Source: Gemmataceae bacterium
GTDB lineage: Bacteria; Planctomycetota; Planctomycetia; Gemmatales; Gemmataceae
DNA: 64,000 nucleotides
Assembly (NCBI GenBank): GCA_009691845.1
Contig: SIAJ01000001.1
Location: forward strand, 1 to 64,000
Reading direction: 5' to 3'
Both the position numbers and the translations under genes were made by a program. The notes below the pieces were generated by a model. It was not told the origin of the DNA, did no database searches, and saw only the letters and a list, made by a program, of their open reading frames with translations. This document shows, one piece after another, positions 1 through 7,303 of this stretch. How positions within the stretch are numbered: position 1 is the stretch's first letter; the number at the start of each line of letters is the position of its first letter.

Positions 1-149
1 GCCCGCTGTTCACTCGTTATCTGAAGACGCTGGAAGAACAAGAAACCGAAATGGACAAGCTGCAAGCCAGCCTGAAGACGCTGCACGGGGAAGAAGCGAA
101 AACCCGCACGGCGTACGATAGCTTCCTGGCGAACCTGTCGGCGGAGTAA
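1..149 (+). CDS. C-terminal end of an unidentified coiled-coil protein (partial)
   Basis: An open frame enters from the left edge (first full codon at 3) and stops with TAA at 147-149, giving 48 residues. The sequence is rich in Glu, Lys, Leu and Gln in heptad-like spacing (for example LKTLEEQETEMDKLQASL), so it is a helical, probably coiled-coil, tail. The codons look like the other genes here. Too little is present to name the family. A palindromic hairpin follows directly and a convergent gene ends at 216. Confidence 0.6.
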   Translation, partial: PLFTRYLKTLEEQETEMDKLQASLKTLHGEEAKTRTAYDSFLANLSAE

Positions 150-157
150 TTGCTGTA

Positions 158-211
158 GGAGACAGGAGACAGGGATCAGACGGTTGTCCCCTGTCCCCTG
201 TCCCCTGGTCC
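158..211. terminator. Hairpin of tandem 7-mers between convergent genes
   Basis: The left arm (about 158-175) has two copies of a GGAGACA-type unit and the right arm (about 185-211) has three CTGTCCC-type units. The arms pair with small bulges. It lies between two genes that end towards each other (149 and 216), so it can work as a bidirectional terminator. The tandem units also suggest a dispersed repeat. Seen directly; the role is inferred. Confidence 0.5.
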
Positions 212-215
212 CTTC

Positions 216-2648
216 TTACTGCGGTACTTTCATATCCACGCGGTAGAAGTACGGTCGTTGGCGGTCGCCGCGTTCGTACAGGTCTTCCATCAGCACCGGG
301 ATTTGTGGCGAGATCTTTTCCGTGATGGACTTGCCGTCGTTCACTTTCAAGCGCACAGGTTTGCTGTAGTCCACCATTCCGCGGCCAAACCAGATTGTCA
401 ACTCTTTCATACCGAAGGCCTTCGCTTCGATCGCGTTTCCCGGAATGATCTTGGCCGAGAACTTGATTGGTGTAGTCGCCGGCTTGCCGAGCACGGGCGA
501 CATGATGCGATTCGCATTCAACGATTCCGAGGAGAGCCAATGAAAACGGTTGTCGGTTGCTCGCACCGAACTGAAGCCGGCCGTCGTGCGTTCGCCAAAC
601 GCGGGTGGGCCGACCATCTTCCCCGGATCAACCCGGCGTTTACGGCCCATCCAGTCGAAGGCGAGCGGTACTTCTTCCGAGAACCATTCGGCACCTCGCC
701 CCTTGTAGGAGACGATCAGCGAAGGAAAGCCACGCGGCATCCAGCGTTCGGACAACATGCGGATGGCGCTCACGGACGGGCCGAACTTATCGCCCATGAT
801 CATGTAGATCGGAAGCTGATGGAAGTTTACCCAGTACTCGGCCGGGATGTACAGCGGCTGGCAGACGGCCGGGTTCACGGGGATCACTCCCGCGAATAGG
901 TCGGGATGGCCGCCTCCCATATCGAGGGCCATGCTCCCTCCCTCGCCATTGCCCCAAAGGTAAATACGATCCGAGTCGATCTGGAATGATCGCTGCAGAT
1001 GACGCAGAAGGGCCAAGACTTCGCTCTGCTCATCCGCCGAGTATTTGTAGGTGGATTCCAGAGGGCCCCACCAAATGGGCGAGGCAACGATGTACCCGAG
1101 CCGATTCGGAAGGTCCCCAAACAAGTTCAGCATTTTTTCCGCAGCCTTTTCGTCCAACGGGTCGATGGCAGGATCGGGCAGTGCAATGAGCAGCGGATAA
1201 GAACGGCCCGGCTGGTACTCGTCCGGAAGACGAAGCACGTAACTCATGCCGTTTCCGAAAGTCGAGGAAGGCGGCATTTTGAGAGTGACGGGTCCAACTG
1301 GAACGACGGCCGGCGCATTTGGCGGTGGGAGCAGGGAGACGAGCTTTTCGAGTTCGTCGTAAGCCATGGCGTTCGGCGACGCGAGATAGGCTTCGAGGTC
1401 TTTGATCCGTCCGCCCTTCTGCGTGTTCCGCAAATAATCGAGTGCGGCCTTCCGTGTCGTCCAGCACTTGTAGGCGCTGCCGACCTTTGGCTCGGCCGCC
1501 ACCTTGCCGAGATGCCAGCCCGTGATGGCGGCGGCCAGAAGTTCCTCGGGCACCTGGGTCGGCCGGCGTCCCGCCTTGGTGTCTTTCTCGGCACGGTCCG
1601 AGAGTGTGACGAAGACTTCAAGCCGGGACAGTGTGTCCATGTGCATCTCTTGGCGAACCGCGGCCGCTCCTTCGACGAGGAACTCACTTCCAGCCTTTAT
1701 CTGCTTGGGAAGTTCTTCCAGAAACCGTTTGGCGAGTGCAAAGCGACTGGTGCGAAGTTCGTAGTCCGCTTGTAGGCCTGTGAGTTTGACGGCCACGGCA
1801 CGTGGGACATCGTCCTTCGGGAAAGCCGTGATCGCCTTCACGGCCCAGTCGTGCCGACCCGAATCGCGGGCCCGTTCGATCTCGAGGATCAGTTTCTCGG
1901 CCCGAATTCCGTTGATCTCGCTCTTGAGGCGGGCGTAACGCTCCTTCTCTGCGGGAAGGGCGGTGAGCATAGTGTCCAGGTCCTTGTCGGCCTCGTCGAG
2001 CCAGTCGGCCTGAATCCAGAAACGCACGAGCCGTTCCCGCTTCTCCGGGTCTGGCTTGCTTGGCATCTCCAGCAAAGTCGGATGATTGACGAGCATGGCC
2101 CGGATCGTTTCCGGCTTGAACTCGCGGGTCAGAAAATAGTGGCTCAGAATGTGTGAGGAGGAACCGATGCGGACGTAGTGAGGCGTGATGACATTGATGT
2201 GCTGCTTGACGGTGTGCTTCAGACGCGGATCGATGTCCTTGAACTCGATCACGCGCGTCCATTCCTTGAGGTCCCACGGCTTCAGGAGTTTTGGATCGCG
2301 GGCGGTCGAGGGAAACTTTCCCTCACCGCGAGTGCGTTCGCGGGTGTAGCTGGCAAAGTTCTGGTAGATGTTGGTATCGCTGACGTCCGCGACCTGGAGA
2401 GGCGTATTCGGAAAAACAACCCAGCGTGGGCCATCGTCGACGGCGGTCATGCCATTGGGCATGGCACCCAGGAAGATCTCCCCGGTTTGCTCGTCCATCA
2501 GGGCCTTCTTCTCCTTGATCGTCTTCACCCCGTACATGGTGTAGCCGTCTTTCAGGATGATCACGTCGCCGTACACCGCGACCATGGCCACGGTAAGTGC
2601 GAGGACCAACGCTGAAAGTGCCCGGATGTTGAAAAGGAAGGAGTTCAT
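216..2648 (-). CDS. Secreted protein with a C-terminal alpha/beta-hydrolase domain, probably catalytically dead
   Basis: The 810-residue product starts with a signal peptide (hydrophobic about residues 8-27). A helical, TPR-like middle follows to about residue 440. An esterase (LpqC/polyhydroxybutyrate depolymerase type) alpha/beta-hydrolase domain occupies about 455-690, and a beta-rich tail ends the protein. The nucleophile elbow, normally G-x-S-x-G, reads WGNGEGG near residue 565, so Ser is replaced by Gly. The usual GRGHEWF motif reads GRGAEWF near 651, so the likely catalytic His is replaced by Ala. The fold is recognised but carboxylesterase activity is doubtful. It is transcribed alone, convergent with the gene at the left edge. 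Confidence 0.8.
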   Translation of the reverse strand: MNSFLFNIRALSALVLALTVAMVAVYGDVIILKDGYTMYGVKTIKEKKALMDEQTGEIFLGAMPNGMTAVDDGPRWVVFPNTPLQVADVSDTNIYQNFASYTRERTRGEGKFPSTARDPKLLKPWDLKEWTRVIEFKDIDPRLKHTVKQHINVITPHYVRIGSSSHILSHYFLTREFKPETIRAMLVNHPTLLEMPSKPDPEKRERLVRFWIQADWLDEADKDLDTMLTALPAEKERYARLKSEINGIRAEKLILEIERARDSGRHDWAVKAITAFPKDDVPRAVAVKLTGLQADYELRTSRFALAKRFLEELPKQIKAGSEFLVEGAAAVRQEMHMDTLSRLEVFVTLSDRAEKDTKAGRRPTQVPEELLAAAITGWHLGKVAAEPKVGSAYKCWTTRKAALDYLRNTQKGGRIKDLEAYLASPNAMAYDELEKLVSLLPPPNAPAVVPVGPVTLKMPPSSTFGNGMSYVLRLPDEYQPGRSYPLLIALPDPAIDPLDEKAAEKMLNLFGDLPNRLGYIVASPIWWGPLESTYKYSADEQSEVLALLRHLQRSFQIDSDRIYLWGNGEGGSMALDMGGGHPDLFAGVIPVNPAVCQPLYIPAEYWVNFHQLPIYMIMGDKFGPSVSAIRMLSERWMPRGFPSLIVSYKGRGAEWFSEEVPLAFDWMGRKRRVDPGKMVGPPAFGERTTAGFSSVRATDNRFHWLSSESLNANRIMSPVLGKPATTPIKFSAKIIPGNAIEAKAFGMKELTIWFGRGMVDYSKPVRLKVNDGKSITEKISPQIPVLMEDLYERGDRQRPYFYRVDMKVPQ

Positions 2649-2721
2649 GATTGGCTTCCGTGACGGGGCGTTGCGTGCTCAGGACTAATCTACAGATACT
2701 GCTCGCAGGGCAATCCGATAC

Positions 2722-2780
2722 TAACCCAACGCGTAAGCGAGGGACGCAGGTCGTTGCCCTCGCTCACGCGTCGGGTTGGT
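2722..2780. repeat. Dispersed palindrome (CCCAACGCGTGAGCGAGGG type)
   Basis: The arm at 2722-2743 (ACCCAACGCGTAAGCGAGGG) is matched by the inverted arm at 2755-2780 with only a few mismatches, separated by about 11 bases. The element lies in the 256-base gap between two divergent genes. Planctomycete genomes carry many copies of this type of palindrome, which is often mistranslated as short NPTRERG-containing ORFs; that is from memory. No other copy was found in this window. Confidence 0.7.
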
Positions 2781-2904
2781 GTGGGGAGTCTGGCCGCAAA
2801 CATTATAACCGTTCGCCATTGTGTTCGTTGGCGCGAATTCGTCAAGCCGATGGTTGCAGGGCAGCCATCCGAATCGCACAATAGATACACCCAGGGGTCC
2901 TGCC

Positions 2905-3435
2905 ATGTCGATCCGATTCCGTTGTGTCTATTGCGACAAGTTGCTCGGAATTGCCACTCGCAAGGCCGGCACGGTTGTGAACTGCCCTCAATGCGGGCAG
3001 CCGTTGATCGTACCCACGCCGGAACCCGAGCCCGAGCAGCAACCTGCATCCGTAGGAGCGAGATCTACACCAGCAACCGCACCCGCAACGGCCCTGGCCG
3101 GGAGCGTGTTTGAGGCGGACGACTTTGACGTGCTCCTGGAAGCGGACCCCGTGGTCCAGGTTGCGCCCGAACCCTCCTCGCTGCCGAGGCAAAAAACAGC
3201 GGTCATGCCGCCGCCGCCCGCTACGGCCCCGATGCCGCCACGACAGTATGCTCCCGATCCTCGCCAGCCGGCTTCTGGGGGCAGTCAGCAGTACGCCCCG
3301 CTGCCGTTGCCGCTACCGGCCCAACCCACAGGAATGGTGCTTACTCGCGGCAAGATCATCCTCTTGGTCGCGGCCGTCGGTGTCTTGATGCTCGTCGCGT
3401 TTGGAGTTGGTCTGCTCGTTGGGCGGAAGCTCTAG
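2905..3435 (+). CDS. Zinc-ribbon, Pro-rich, C-terminally membrane-anchored protein
   Basis: The 176-residue product has an N-terminal zinc ribbon (residues 1-35) with two Cys pairs, CVYC and CPQC, the second followed by GQPLIVP. A long Pro/Ala/Gln-rich linker follows to about 145. One hydrophobic segment (about 149-172) then precedes a short basic tail. The protein is therefore a cytoplasmic metal-binding head tethered to the membrane. Small proteins of this design are common in Gemmataceae, with no known function. I start it at the ATG at 2905, because the zinc ribbon begins there and the longer frame upstream has no family-like residues. It is a single gene between divergent and convergent neighbours. 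Confidence 0.75.
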   Translation: MSIRFRCVYCDKLLGIATRKAGTVVNCPQCGQPLIVPTPEPEPEQQPASVGARSTPATAPATALAGSVFEADDFDVLLEADPVVQVAPEPSSLPRQKTAVMPPPPATAPMPPRQYAPDPRQPASGGSQQYAPLPLPLPAQPTGMVLTRGKIILLVAAVGVLMLVAFGVGLLVGRKL

Positions 3436-3587
3436 GCCTTGAGATGAACAAGATGGGTATCCGTCCTTCAATTGAAAGTCGCGAACGTCGCACGCATGTG
3501 TCGGAGAGTCCTAAGGCTGGTGTAGGTTTGCCTCCGGTGCCTTTCGAAGTGCATTCAATCCAGTTCGTCGACGGTTGAGTGAATCAA

Positions 3588-4046
3588 TCAGGGTTTCGTG
3601 GGAATCGAGTTGCTCTCCGCAGCCGGAATCCCGTGGCCTGTGAGGTAGACCGTTCTTTCGACTGCGGACCCGGCGATGTCGAGGTACACACACACAGAAA
3701 GCTGATACGATCCAAGCATCGACACCGAGAGATCCAAAGGAACGTCCGCGACGGAGTTGGCATCAATGGTCAGCGGGCACGGGCCGGTGGTCTTCATGCA
3801 TCCGCCCCGTTGACACCCGTTTGGCCCACCGATGAAGCGAATGGCGACGTTGGAGTTGTTGTGAATACGGATATGAACCGGGACAATGACCCCGATTGTG
3901 GTTTCACCGACATCTGCCCCCTCAACCACGATCGCAGTCCGTTCGACTTTCGGCGGTTGAGCGGGGCTTGCCATGAAGAGAGAGATGGCATACCCAATGG
4001 TGGCGAGCCCGATGGCAAGTGCGCCAATGGTAACGACTCGACACAT
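3588..4046 (-). CDS. Membrane-anchored DUF1573-like beta-domain protein
   Basis: The 152-residue product has an N-terminal membrane segment or uncleaved signal (about residues 5-26). A single beta-sandwich follows. The stretch HNNSNVAIRFIGG, then Cys-rich loops (CQRGGC, CPL), resembles DUF1573, the Ig-like domain that supports a new residue at the cell surface in Bacteroidetes and planctomycetes. It is the last gene of a minus-strand run and follows the DUF1559 gene by 15 bases, so it is probably co-transcribed with it. The same kind of domain is found in the broken gene at the head of this run. Function is not known. Confidence 0.6.
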   Translation of the reverse strand: MCRVVTIGALAIGLATIGYAISLFMASPAQPPKVERTAIVVEGADVGETTIGVIVPVHIRIHNNSNVAIRFIGGPNGCQRGGCMKTTGPCPLTIDANSVADVPLDLSVSMLGSYQLSVCVYLDIAGSAVERTVYLTGHGIPAAESNSIPTKP

Positions 4047-4061
4047 GGCTGGAACTCCGAA

Positions 4062-4958
4062 TCAGGGAACGTTCGTGGTTTCGCCGCCGGCCCGCGAGGC
4101 CAGATCAGGCAGCAACTGGGCCGCTCCATAGCCAATATACCGCACCGATCCGTCCGCGAGTGCGAAATTCGCACCGCCGGAATGGGGCGACCAGAAGTGA
4201 AACATTCCACAGGGATCATCGAACCGCGATTGGCGAAATGAGTACGCTCCCGGTCCGCACGTGGAACCCGACACGATTGGCTGCAGATTCTGCTCGCGAA
4301 CGCCCAAAATCAGATCGGCGGACCCTGTTCCTTGTTGGCCGGCCCCGGCGTACCACCAGCCGAACTGAAAATCGTGACTGGGTGGCCGCTCGCCGAGCAG
4401 CAACGTGTTACTCGTGCCGTCCGAGACGCTGGAAATCGAAGTATTAGAGTTCTGGTACAGCATTCCGTCTCGCGACGAATAGTCTCGACCCGAGACTCCC
4501 AAATAACTGGTGAACGCCACCAACTGTTTGTTTTTCGGGGCGGTTTGCGACTGGCGAACTCGCCCATCCGCTGGGCAGGCAAAATGTTGGACCACCGTCG
4601 ATAGATGCCGATGCGGTGGATGAAACGGATACTGCATCGCCCGATAGTCGGACAAAGCGTCGGCATACAGCCGATCCTGTTCGAGATACGGCAGCACCGA
4701 GATGGTCCACCCGGAGTATGGTCGTCTTTCGACATCGAACGCCGAATGGTGCCCATTGGGAAACTGATGATTGGAGTCGTGGAATTGATGTAGCGCGAGA
4801 CCAACCTGCCGAAGTTGGTGGGAACATTTGGTCTGCAACGCCCGGCCGCGGACCTGTTGGACCGCGGAGAGCAACAGCCCCATGAGCATTCCGATTATCG
4901 CGATGACCACCAGAAGCTCAAGCAGGGTGAACGCCGTTCTCTGCGCGTTACGGGTCAT
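4062..4958 (-). CDS. DUF1559 prepilin-like protein
   Basis: The 298-residue product has a type IV pilin/pseudopilin-like N-terminus: RTAFTLLELLVVIAIIG, with the prepilin peptidase site before Phe and Glu five residues later. The long hydrophobic helix is followed by an extracellular beta domain. The C-terminal H-x(n)-DG signature of DUF1559 is present (HSGGANFALADGSVRYI). Planctomycetes carry tens to hundreds of such paralogues, thought to be exported by a type II secretion or pilus-like route. The start codon overlaps the stop of the upstream gene by four bases (ATGA), which implies translational coupling with the LolA-like membrane protein. Confidence 0.93.
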   Translation of the reverse strand: MTRNAQRTAFTLLELLVVIAIIGMLMGLLLSAVQQVRGRALQTKCSHQLRQVGLALHQFHDSNHQFPNGHHSAFDVERRPYSGWTISVLPYLEQDRLYADALSDYRAMQYPFHPPHRHLSTVVQHFACPADGRVRQSQTAPKNKQLVAFTSYLGVSGRDYSSRDGMLYQNSNTSISSVSDGTSNTLLLGERPPSHDFQFGWWYAGAGQQGTGSADLILGVREQNLQPIVSGSTCGPGAYSFRQSRFDDPCGMFHFWSPHSGGANFALADGSVRYIGYGAAQLLPDLASRAGGETTNVP

Positions 4959-5941
4959 GCCTTCTTCTCCAGCGAATGTGTTCGTCGTGCTCTACGAATC
5001 ACCAACGTCGTCACCAGAATGATTAACGCTCCCGCACCTGCCAACCAATAGGGCAGCCAGCGCCGAGGTTTCTTCCAGACGATGCCTTCCGGTTCGGGCA
5101 GGCCATAGGCAGTGAGCCGAAAGCGTTCTTCGTCCAGTTCGCCGGTTTTGCGGACGTCGGGGTAGGAGTAGGTGGATACATCTTTGCGTTTGTAGCCAAG
5201 CGAGGTGACCACATCGTATTCGATTCGCTCAACAGTGTTTCGACCTCCGGCACCGCCAGGGCCAATGTGTTTCACATAAGTTAGCTCATGGGAAATTCCG
5301 GGGGGGGCATAGCGAGCACGGCCCCGTCTAATGACAAAATTTTCGGCAGGATCACAATCGAGTTCTCCCTCTGAAAGATCGTGTTTGTAGCGAACCTTGA
5401 CTAAACCATCGGGTAAACGCTCCAACTTCGATATTTTAAATCTCGGATCCTCCGCAAGTGAACTTGGTTTCCGGTGCTGATCCTTTGGAATCGGCCCCAG
5501 GAACACGACCGCACTCGGCGACACGATTCGTGTAAGAAAGGTTCCATTCTCCAGATTCTTTGCATTTGGACTCGCTAAGTCCAATTCGACGAATCGCATC
5601 GTCCATGGATGCGTATCAGATACTCGCGAGACGAGGAATATATATCGAGAGTTGCGTACTGACTCGTCGTTCTTGTTCGAGTCGACCGAAATCCTTGCGG
5701 AATCCCGGTTGCGGCGATATCGGAACACTCCGGATGAACTGTTGGCTTTCTCCGCGCCTTGCTGTTCACTCCCCACAGAAGAGACGTCGATAGCTGATTG
5801 ACTATTGTCGATTCTCTCAAGCTCCGCCCAACCGGCTAATAGATCTCGATGCAACTGAGGATCGACAGCGTCGGCGGCATGACCGATTGCCAAAGGTGCG
5901 ACACAAATGAGAGTGGATAGGGCAAGCCGAAGCACGACCAT
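4955..5941 (-). CDS. Type I membrane protein with a LolA-like beta domain
   Basis: The 328-residue product has a cleavable signal peptide (about 1-22, ending GHAAD) and a beta-rich extracytoplasmic domain. A single membrane helix (about 293-315) and a basic tail (RRARRTHSLEKKA) end the protein. The pattern of long beta strands with a CDP turn and the C-terminal FRLTAYGLPEPEG segment recalls uncharacterised planctomycete proteins with a LolA/LppX-like fold. That is a fold-level impression only. It is coupled to the DUF1559 gene by a 4-base overlap and lies downstream of the small Cys-rich protein gene. No enzyme motif is seen. Confidence 0.7.
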   Translation of the reverse strand: MVVLRLALSTLICVAPLAIGHAADAVDPQLHRDLLAGWAELERIDNSQSAIDVSSVGSEQQGAEKANSSSGVFRYRRNRDSARISVDSNKNDESVRNSRYIFLVSRVSDTHPWTMRFVELDLASPNAKNLENGTFLTRIVSPSAVVFLGPIPKDQHRKPSSLAEDPRFKISKLERLPDGLVKVRYKHDLSEGELDCDPAENFVIRRGRARYAPPGISHELTYVKHIGPGGAGGRNTVERIEYDVVTSLGYKRKDVSTYSYPDVRKTGELDEERFRLTAYGLPEPEGIVWKKPRRWLPYWLAGAGALIILVTTLVIRRARRTHSLEKKA

Positions 5942-6033
5942 GATAAAATCTCTACTGACGAATTAAGAAGTGATAGGACGCACGTCGGAGCCGACTCGCG
6001 ATACTGGGTTCGAAACAACTTCTCCTGCAACCG

Positions 6034-6291
6034 CTAAGGACAATAGCATGTAATGGGAGTGTTAACCCTACAGGTGTACAGACCAAAGCAATAACACCCA
6101 TTCGCGTGCCGACAATCCGCATAGGCTTGTGGCGTACAATTTTCACAAAAGAACGGAACCGTAAAGCCACCCGGATCCCCATGATCATCCGCTACTGCTG
6201 GGATTGCAAAAATCATCGCTAAGCCGCCCACCATCAGGATGGCTCCCAGGGTTCGGAACGCTGACACCAAGCCCACGCTTACTCGAAACAT
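6034..6291 (-). CDS. Small exported Cys-rich protein
   Basis: I start at the ATG whose first residues are MFRVSVGLVSAF. The 85-residue product has a signal peptide ending AIPAVA, then a mature part of about 46 residues with eight Cys: a CENC pair, two spaced Cys, then CYC, a further Cys and a terminal CYCP. Such density outside the cytoplasm implies disulfides or a metal site. The longer in-frame extension upstream has no signal-like features, so it was rejected. The gene lies between the broken MauE/DUF1573 gene and the membrane-anchored protein on the same strand. No homologue is recognised. Confidence 0.6.
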   Translation of the reverse strand: MFRVSVGLVSAFRTLGAILMVGGLAMIFAIPAVADDHGDPGGFTVPFFCENCTPQAYADCRHANGCYCFGLYTCRVNTPITCYCP

Positions 6292-6331
6292 GGCATACTC
6301 CAGAAAAATTGATGAACACCCCTCCACGGAA

Positions 6332-7160
6332 TTACGAAGCATTCCGGCAGGACACAACAACACGTTGTTTCTTTAGTTTGCTTTCAGACTCAACCCACAA
6401 CGTCACGACGAGCGACGCCTGTCGGCGACAGTCCAGGATGACAAGCAGGCTGCTATTTTCACCGGGTTGCAGCGTGATCGGGAACGGATTCTCCACACGT
6501 GCGCCGCAACAGGCATCGGTCCCGATCATCCGGATCGGACGTTGCCATCGTTCTGGACGGAAATCATCGCCCGAGAAAGGCCGTCCTCTCCGTGCGAAAC
6601 GGCATCAACCAAGCGAGGAACTTCGAGTGCGTGGCCTTGCCAGTTGCGTACCGCAGCCTCGACCGAGCCGTAACTTCCGACGACGAAGGTTGCAAGTGCC
6701 CCCAGTATAACAGCAATGGTTGTTGAGGAGGCGAGAAAGCGCCGCAGGCCTTGGCGGAACATGAATTGGTCAGTGGTAAAGTGTAAGGCCGCACTGAGAC
6801 CAAGAACCGACATGACATCCAGACCGCACATGATCCAAGGGCTGGTCGGTAATTTACCCAAGCATCCGCAATCAGTCACGCCTAAAACCGCCATCCGCCC
6901 GCTGACAAGTGCCAGCCCGCTGAATGCCAAGATCCCAAACAACAAGGCATGAACCCGATTGATCCCGGAGATCAACCAAAGCCCCAGCGCAATCTCGCAC
7001 ACCCAAAGAGCGCTGAAGACTTCGACCGTATACTGTACAAAATTCAACTGATGGGGGGGGCAAGTAACTTCGCCAGACCGGCGACAATGAGCTACAGGCC
7101 CGCTGCCCAGATGATTGGGAGGAAGAAGGTTCGTTGGCTTCGTGGAGAGGAAGAGGCCAT
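6332..7160 (-). pseudogene. Decayed MauE/DoxX-like redox membrane protein fused to a DUF1573 domain
   Basis: Reading from ATG at 7160, the first membrane helix (FFLPIIWAAGL, then LIVAGLAKLLAPP) is interrupted by TAG at 7094-7092. At the C8 run (7060-7053) a one-base loss moves the frame into the segment VEVFSALWVCEIALGLWLI and the Cys-containing TDCGCLG loop typical of MauE-like proteins. Near 6541 a second one-base loss moves it from VQNDGN into the DUF1573-like part (RPIRMIGTDACCGARV), which ends at 6332. Intact planctomycete relatives join these parts in one frame (from memory). Two open pieces remain (7164-6526 from TTG, and 6529-6332). One nonsense change and two indels point to a pseudogene rather than reading errors. 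Confidence 0.65.
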
Positions 7161-7250
7161 TCAAGGATGCTAATGCAGCCGAATGGACGGTGTCAAGAAT
7201 ATTCCCGAAACAAATTTTGAGTCAAGCGAGAGGGGTATAGCACACCTAAC

Positions 7251-7278
7251 GAAAACGGGCGGCCCGTTGGGCCGCCCG
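7251..7278 (-). terminator. Intrinsic terminator of dnaK
   Basis: A perfect 9-bp GC stem (GGGCGGCCC at 7257-7265 and GGGCCGCCC at 7269-7277) has a 3-base loop. On the minus strand it is followed by a T-rich stretch (GTTTTCGTT). It starts about 25 bases after the dnaK stop codon. Confidence 0.85.
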
Positions 7279-7303
7279 CTAATCGATCGAGTTGTTGTGT
7301 CGT

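Noticed and set aside
2651-2906. Short ORFs on both strands between 2651 and 2906
   Set aside because: They are translations of the palindromic repeat and contain no protein features.
5301-5308. G8 run in the gene at 4955-5941 as a possible frameshift
   Set aside because: The reading frame continues normally through it with family-like residues on both sides.
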